Assembly (NCBI GenBank): GCA_023392205.1
Contig: JAEVZN010000300.1
Span: forward strand, 1 to 10,368
Direction of reading: 5' to 3'
Origin: Pseudomonadota bacterium
Lineage (GTDB): Bacteria > Pseudomonadota > Alphaproteobacteria > Rhizobiales > Xanthobacteraceae
DNA: 10,368 bases
Shown here: one piece after another, positions 6,552 through 10,368 of the stretch
How positions within the stretch are numbered: position 1 is the first letter of the stretch
Layout: each line of letters starts with the position of its first letter
Position numbers and translations under genes: made by a program
The notes under the pieces: generated by a model
Told to the model about the DNA's origin: nothing
Database searches by the model: none
Seen by the model: only the letters and a program-made list of their open reading frames with translations

Positions 6552-7622
6552 ATGCGCGTGATGATCGCAACGGATGCCTGGCATCCGCAGGTCAATGGCG
6601 TCGTCCGCACTTTGACCACACTTGCGGCGACCGCACCCGCACTCGGGGCGGAAATCGTGTTCCTGACCGGCGAGGGGCTGCGCAGTTTCCCACTGCCGAC
6701 CTATCCCGATATTCGTTGCGCGCTGGCTACGCCCTGGACCATCGCCAGCCGCATCGAAAGTCTGAAGCCGGACGCGATCCATATCGCCACCGAAGGCACG
6801 CTCGGCCATGCGGTGCGCCGCTATTGCATCCGGGGCAATCTGCCCTTCACCACAAGTTTCCATACGCGGCTGCCGGATTATGTGACTGCGCGCGCCCCGG
6901 TGCCGGAAAGCTGGGTCTGGAACTGGCTGCGCAGATTTCACGGCCGCGCCGAAGCGGTCATGGTCTCTACGCCATCGCTGATCGATGAACTGACGTCACG
7001 CGGCTTCCACAACCCGGTGCTGTGGCCGCGCGGGGTCGATACGACATTGTTCAGGCCGGCGAATGCCGCCGCACTTGATGTCGCCCGCCCGATTTTCCTT
7101 ACCGTGGGGCGGTTGGCGGTCGAGAAGAATGTTGAAGCCTTCCTGTCGCTCGATCTGCCCGGCACCAAGGTGGTGGTCGGCGACGGCCCGGCGCGCGCCG
7201 AACTCGGCGCGAAATTTCCCGATGCAATGTTCATGGGCGCACGCCAGCGCGAGGAACTCGCCGCGATCTATGCGGCGGCCGATGTCTTCGTGTTTCCGAG
7301 CCGCACCGATACATTCGGACTGGTGATGCTGGAGGCCTTGGCCTGCGGTGTGCCCGTGGCGGCCTATCCGGTGCCCGGTCCGCTGGATGTGATCGGCGAC
7401 GCGCCCGTCGGCGTGCTCGACCATGAACTGCGCGCGGCCTGCCTGCGGGCGCTGAGCATCGATCGCAAGGCTTGCCTCCGCTTCGCACAGACCATGACCT
7501 GGGAGCGTGCCGCGCGGATGTTCCTGGACAATGTCGCGCCCCTGCGCGCCGCAACCGACAAGCAGGGCCAGCGCGCATCCGGCCTGCGCGGAATGTCCCG
7601 TCAGGCCGCCGGCACCCTGTAG
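6552..7622 (+). CDS. GT4-family glycosyltransferase (lipid- or mannosyl-type)
   Basis: This is a 356-residue GT-B glycosyltransferase of family 4. The N-terminal donor loop HPQVNGVVRTL is at 11-21, an acceptor-side SFHTRLPDY at 102-110, the phosphate-binding VGRLAVEKN at 185-193, GDGP at 210-213, and the EX7E-type motif at 253-261 where the first acid is Asp (D253...E261), as in SRTDTFGLVMLEALACGVPV (250-269). This pattern matches the PimB / SqdX / diacylglycerol-glycosyltransferase branch. It probably moves a sugar from a nucleotide donor (GDP-mannose, UDP-glucose or UDP-glucuronate) to a lipid acceptor at the inner face of the cytoplasmic membrane; the Agt glucosyl/glucuronosyl diacylglycerol synthases of rhizobia are possible relatives (recalled, not checked). 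A run of five Gs (6540-6543 region) precedes the ATG. It is divergent from a flippase-like gene, suggesting a shared lipid pathway. Confidence 0.87.
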   Translation: MRVMIATDAWHPQVNGVVRTLTTLAATAPALGAEIVFLTGEGLRSFPLPTYPDIRCALATPWTIASRIESLKPDAIHIATEGTLGHAVRRYCIRGNLPFTTSFHTRLPDYVTARAPVPESWVWNWLRRFHGRAEAVMVSTPSLIDELTSRGFHNPVLWPRGVDTTLFRPANAAALDVARPIFLTVGRLAVEKNVEAFLSLDLPGTKVVVGDGPARAELGAKFPDAMFMGARQREELAAIYAAADVFVFPSRTDTFGLVMLEALACGVPVAAYPVPGPLDVIGDAPVGVLDHELRAACLRALSIDRKACLRFAQTMTWERAARMFLDNVAPLRAATDKQGQRASGLRGMSRQAAGTL

Positions 7623-7686
7623 GCCGCCATTTCGGCAGGGCTTAGGGCCGCAGCCTTGACGCCGCCGCGATCCCGGACTTTGTTCG

Positions 7687-7708
7687 CCGCATCGTTTTTC
7701 GGATGCGG
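7687..7708 (+). promoter_or_regulatory. Hairpin overlapping the ribosome site of the VWA gene
   Basis: CCGCATC (7687-7693) pairs with GATGCGG (7702-7708) around an 8-base loop GTTTTTCG. The ribosome-site-like GGGA (7707-7710), seven bases before the ATG at 7718, overlaps the end of the 3' arm. The hairpin could reduce translation start. The T-run is inside the loop rather than after the stem, so it is not an intrinsic terminator for the glycosyltransferase gene. Confidence 0.3.
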
Positions 7709-7717
7709 GACTGAGCG

Positions 7718-8890
7718 ATGCTTGTCACCTTCTTCGCCGAACTGAAATCGGCCGGGCTGCCGGTCTCGCTGCGCGAATATCTGACGCTGATGGAGGCGAT
7801 GGACCAGGATCTGGCATCGCGCCGCGTCGAGGATTTCTATTACCTGTCGCGCGCGACGCTGGTGAAGGACGAGCGCAATATCGACAAGTTCGATCGCGTA
7901 TTCGGTCATGTCTTCAAGGGCCTCGACCTGATGGAAGAGGCGCTGACCGCCGAGATCCCGGCCGAATGGCTGAAGAAGCTGACCGAAAAATATCTGACCG
8001 AAGAAGAGAAGAAGCAGATCGAGGCCCTGGGCGGGCTCGACAAGCTGATGGAGACGCTGCGGCAGCGGCTGGCCGAGCAGAAGGGCCGCCATCAGGGCGG
8101 GAGCAAGTGGATCGGCACCGGCGGCACGTCGCCGTTCGGAAATTCAGGCTACCATCCCGAAGGCATCCGCATCGGCGGCGAAAGCAGGCATCGGCGCGCG
8201 GTCAAGGTGTGGGACAAACGCGAGTTCAAGGATTTCGACGACGATGTCGAGATCGGCACCCGCAACATCAAGGTCGCGCTGCGGCGACTGCGCAAATTCG
8301 CGCGCACCGGCTCGGCCGACGAACTCGATCTCGACGGCACAATCAAGGGCACCGCCCACAAGGGCTATCTCGACATCCACATGCGGCCCGAGCGGCACAA
8401 CGCGGTGAAGGTGCTCTTGTTCTTCGATGTCGGCGGCTCCATGGACTGGCACATCAAGGTGACGGAGGAATTGTTTTCCGCTGCACGCACCGAGTTCAAG
8501 CATATGGAGCATTTCTACTTCCACAATTGCCTCTATGAGCGCGTCTGGAAAGAGAACCGGCGGCGTTTCACCGAGACAACGCCGACCTTCGACGTGATGC
8601 ATAAATACCCGCACGACTATAAAGTGATTTTCATCGGCGATGCGTCGATGAGCCCTTACGAGATCGCGATGCCCGGCGGTTCGGTCGAGCACATGAACGA
8701 GGAGCCGGGGCAGATCTGGATGGAGCGCATCACGCGCACCTATCCGGCCGCCGTATGGCTCAACCCCGTGCCTGAAAACGAATGGGATTACACCCAGTCG
8801 ATCCGCATGATGAAGCAGCTTATGGGCGGGCGGATGTATCCGTTGACACTGGACGGCCTGGACAGCGCGATGCGGGAACTGGTGCGGTAG
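7718..8890 (+). CDS. CoxE-like von Willebrand factor A domain protein
   Basis: This 390-residue cytoplasmic protein has an N-terminal helical, charged region (1-125), a Gly-rich linker (about 127-155) and a C-terminal VWA domain (about 230-390). The MIDAS-type motif FFDVGGSMD is at 235-243: Asp237 and Ser241 are kept, while the first Ser of the classic DxSxS is Gly239, as is usual in CoxE-type proteins. A second metal-site-like acid is in FIGDASMS (305-312). Family members usually work with a MoxR AAA+ ATPase as a chaperone pair that inserts metal or activates large enzymes, and the ATPase gene normally lies next to them; none is in this window. No signal peptide or membrane segment is seen. 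A GGGA ribosome site precedes the ATG. It is separated by 95 bases from the glycosyltransferase gene and may have its own promoter. Confidence 0.85.
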   Translation: MLVTFFAELKSAGLPVSLREYLTLMEAMDQDLASRRVEDFYYLSRATLVKDERNIDKFDRVFGHVFKGLDLMEEALTAEIPAEWLKKLTEKYLTEEEKKQIEALGGLDKLMETLRQRLAEQKGRHQGGSKWIGTGGTSPFGNSGYHPEGIRIGGESRHRRAVKVWDKREFKDFDDDVEIGTRNIKVALRRLRKFARTGSADELDLDGTIKGTAHKGYLDIHMRPERHNAVKVLLFFDVGGSMDWHIKVTEELFSAARTEFKHMEHFYFHNCLYERVWKENRRRFTETTPTFDVMHKYPHDYKVIFIGDASMSPYEIAMPGGSVEHMNEEPGQIWMERITRTYPAAVWLNPVPENEWDYTQSIRMMKQLMGGRMYPLTLDGLDSAMRELVR

Positions 8891-8975
8891 TGGCGCGTGC
8901 GCCTCATGTCAGAGCCACATCCAGAGGCCGACTTGAGCGGTGACGAGCCATCGAACATCTGCTAGGTTTTCAACT

Positions 8976-9197
8976 ATGAGCAAGCTGCTTCAGAAAGCGT
9001 TCGAGCAGGCTAAGGCGTTGCCGGAAAACCAGCAGGATGCGGCCGGTGTGGCGCTGCTTGAGTATCTCGATCATGCCGGTTCTCTGCAATTGTCTCAGGC
9101 ACAAATCGCCGAGGTGCGACGCCGGCTCGCGGATCCGGACGTAAAGCTGTCGACCCCGGATGATGTGCGCGCCCGGCTGGCCCAAATCGGCGAATGA
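8976..9197 (+). CDS. Antitoxin of a ParE/RelE-type toxin-antitoxin pair
   Basis: The 73-residue product starts MSKLLQKAFEQAKALPEN and is mostly helical and charged, with SQAQIAEVRRRLAD (residues 40-53) and a C-terminal PDDVRARLAQIGE. This layout is seen in small antitoxins that bind ParE/RelE-like toxins with the C-terminal part. The ATG at 8976 is preferred over an in-frame ATG at 8940, because the protein from 8976 begins like the family and the extra twelve residues look non-coding. Its stop codon overlaps the toxin start (ATGA at 9194-9197), giving translational coupling. Such antitoxins neutralise the toxin and usually repress their own promoter. I cannot name a specific family with certainty; the assignment rests mainly on size and on the toxin next to it. 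Confidence 0.75.
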   Translation: MSKLLQKAFEQAKALPENQQDAAGVALLEYLDHAGSLQLSQAQIAEVRRRLADPDVKLSTPDDVRARLAQIGE

Positions 9198-9484
9198 AGG
9201 TCGTTTTCGACGACCGCGCTGTCAGCGACCTCGAAGATATCTATCGCTTTATCGTCGCGCATAACCCGCTGAATGCGGCCGATGTCACAGGTCGCATTCT
9301 AGCAAGTATCGAAAGGCTCGCTGATTTTCCGGACATGGCGCGCGAAGGCGTTGTGGCGGGAACGCGGGAATGGGTAATTCCCGGACTGCCCTATATCGCC
9401 GTCTATCGAATATCTCGGCAGACGAAAGAAATCGTTGTGATCGGTATTTTCCACGGTGCGCGCAATAGAAGCTCTGACAAGTGA
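9194..9484 (+). CDS. ParE/RelE-superfamily toxin
   Basis: This 96-residue protein has the ParE/RelE fold signature: an N-terminal MKVVFDDRAVSDLEDIYRFI (1-20) with strand then helix, a middle helix IERLADFPDMAREG (residues 39-52), and a C-terminal core of WVIPGLPYIAVYRI (60-73) and IVVIGIFHGARNR (80-92). In ParE-type toxins the target is DNA gyrase, in RelE types ribosome-bound mRNA; the sequence favours the ParE-like side but does not settle it. The start overlaps the antitoxin stop by ATGA, so both are made from one transcript. A GC-rich hairpin lies 8 bases after the stop. The pair stands alone between unrelated genes, as usual for a transferred stabilisation module, though base composition does not look very different from the surroundings. 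Confidence 0.85.
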   Translation: MKVVFDDRAVSDLEDIYRFIVAHNPLNAADVTGRILASIERLADFPDMAREGVVAGTREWVIPGLPYIAVYRISRQTKEIVVIGIFHGARNRSSDK

Positions 9485-9492
9485 GAGTGGCG

Positions 9493-9507
9493 CGCGGCGT
9501 CGCCGCG
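9493..9507. terminator. GC-rich hairpin between the convergent toxin and oxygenase genes
   Basis: CGCGGCG (9493-9499) and CGCCGCG (9501-9507) are perfect reverse complements around one T, so a 5-bp stem with a 5-base loop is realistic. It begins 8 bases after the toxin stop. Only a mixed T-rich stretch follows, so as an intrinsic terminator it is weak. Confidence 0.3.
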
Positions 9508-9555
9508 GCATTGGCTCTTGCTTTGAATTCTCAGTTCGGACGACGCAAAAATCGG

Positions 9556-10368
9556 CTATTCCGCCGCCCGCATCGCAGGCTGCGTTTCGGCCTTGATCAT
9601 GTCGTCGAGGATGCGGCGCGCCCACATCGCGCCGCCGTCGATGTTAAGATTGTAGAAGATCGCATTCGGATTTTCCTCCATCGCGATCTGCTGCGAGACC
9701 AGCACATCCTCGTCTTCGGCGATGATCGCGGCATTGCGCTCGCGCGTTTCGGTGGTGAGGCGCTGGTCGTTGAGCTTGTAATTCCTACGTACCACCCAGA
9801 AGAAGAAGGAACTGCGCTCGGTCTCCGGCGTGATGAAATGACAGATCCGCGCCGTGACGCCCTGCGAGCGGTCGCCCTGTTGCGCGCCGGTGCCGGCCAG
9901 CGCCACGCCGACATCGAGCACCACGGCGGCCGGCGCCTCGAAATTGATGAATTGCCAGCGATCCACCTTCACCGGTCCTGTGGCGCCAAGCTGGAAGGCC
10001 CAGAAGGGCGGCGGATCGATGTTCAGCATCCAGCGTGTCACCTGCGCGGTGCGATCGCCATGCGTCACTTCAAAAGGCGCTTCGGCCACCGCCTTGTTGC
10101 CGATCGATGTGCCATGCACGAAGGTCTCGTGCGTCAGGTCCATCAGATTGTCGATCACCAGCCGGTAATTGCAGGCCAGCGGTGTCATCCGTCCTTCGCC
10201 CGCCCAGTCAGGATCGCTGACCCAGTGCATGTCGGGAATGAGCGCCGAATCGGCCAAAGCGGGATCGCCCATCCAGATCCAGACGAAGCGATATCTTTCC
10301 GCGATGGGAAACTTGCGCACGCAGGCGGATGGATTGATCGTCTCCTGCGAGGGCATGAAGGTGCAGCG
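9556..10368 (-). CDS. VanA-like Rieske oxygenase large subunit, C-terminal catalytic part (partial)
   Basis: The reading frame is open to the right edge, so the N-terminus with the Rieske [2Fe-2S] domain is outside the window; 270 codons plus stop are visible. Numbering from the first visible Met (10356), the text RFVWIWMGDPALAD (23-36) follows the Rieske domain in VanA-type enzymes. The mononuclear iron motif is N70-X2-D73-X2-H76-X4-H81 (within NLMDLTHETFVHGT), with the third ligand probably Asp215 or Asp217 in EDEDVL (214-219). A late LNIDGGAMWARRILDDMI (237-254) is also typical. Such enzymes O-demethylate or hydroxylate aromatic acids such as vanillate using electrons from a reductase. The substrate is not readable here and the reductase is not in the window. 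It is convergent with the toxin gene. Confidence 0.85.
   Translation of the reverse strand, partial: RCTFMPSQETINPSACVRKFPIAERYRFVWIWMGDPALADSALIPDMHWVSDPDWAGEGRMTPLACNYRLVIDNLMDLTHETFVHGTSIGNKAVAEAPFEVTHGDRTAQVTRWMLNIDPPPFWAFQLGATGPVKVDRWQFINFEAPAAVVLDVGVALAGTGAQQGDRSQGVTARICHFITPETERSSFFFWVVRRNYKLNDQRLTTETRERNAAIIAEDEDVLVSQQIAMEENPNAIFYNLNIDGGAMWARRILDDMIKAETQPAMRAAE

Noticed and set aside
6276..6941. 221-codon minus-strand frame over the divergent promoter region and the glycosyltransferase start
   Set aside because: No family features; it overlaps the clear GT4 N-terminus and would remove the intergenic region.
7627..7660. Weak inverted repeat after the glycosyltransferase as a terminator
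   Set aside because: Only six pairs including a G-U around a 9-base loop and no T-run after it.

Overview
The window looks like the chromosome of an alphaproteobacterium of the order Hyphomicrobiales (Rhizobiales), probably on the Bradyrhizobium / Rhodopseudomonas / Xanthobacteraceae side. This is an inference from high GC, the proteins encoded (a Rhodopseudomonas-like ferredoxin/ferredoxin reductase set, a small Hpt protein) and a perfect CtrA-type site (TTAA-N7-TTAA). Most of the window is ordinary housekeeping or envelope-type sequence; the only mobile-type cargo I see is a small toxin-antitoxin pair. I found no insertion sequence, tRNA, rRNA or CRISPR array.

Left part (1-1030): the first 70 codons of a Pro/Ala-rich protein run off the left edge on the minus strand. 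It is divergent from a 130-residue Hpt phosphotransfer protein on the plus strand. The 394-base region between them is rich in signals: a full CtrA-type box plus two extra half-sites, a perfect 11-bp dyad, a smaller palindrome near the Hpt start, and a terminator-like hairpin with a T-tract in the leader of the minus-strand gene.

Redox block (1030-3042): two similar adrenodoxin-type [2Fe-2S] ferredoxins (about 59% identical by eye) are followed, 5 bases after the second, by a thioredoxin-reductase-like ferredoxin-NAD(P)+ reductase. The three could form a NAD(P)H to FAD to [2Fe-2S] electron chain. No P450 or other obvious client lies beside them.

Envelope/lipid block (3056-7622): on the minus strand, an MprF-type membrane flippase-like protein (standalone) is followed by a large exported SGNH/GDSL hydrolase. 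Divergent from them is a GT4 glycosyltransferase of the lipid-glycosylating kind. Together they suggest modification of membrane lipids or surface glycans, but substrates cannot be read from the sequence.

Right part (7718-10368): a CoxE-like von Willebrand A protein without its usual MoxR ATPase partner, a ParE/RelE-type toxin-antitoxin pair with ATGA-overlapping genes, and, on the minus strand, the C-terminal catalytic part of a VanA-like Rieske oxygenase whose Rieske domain lies beyond the right edge. I do not see a clearly unprecedented system. The most notable signals are the CtrA-type region between the Hpt and coiled-coil-like genes, the attenuator-like leader, and the dyad-type SGNH hydrolase.
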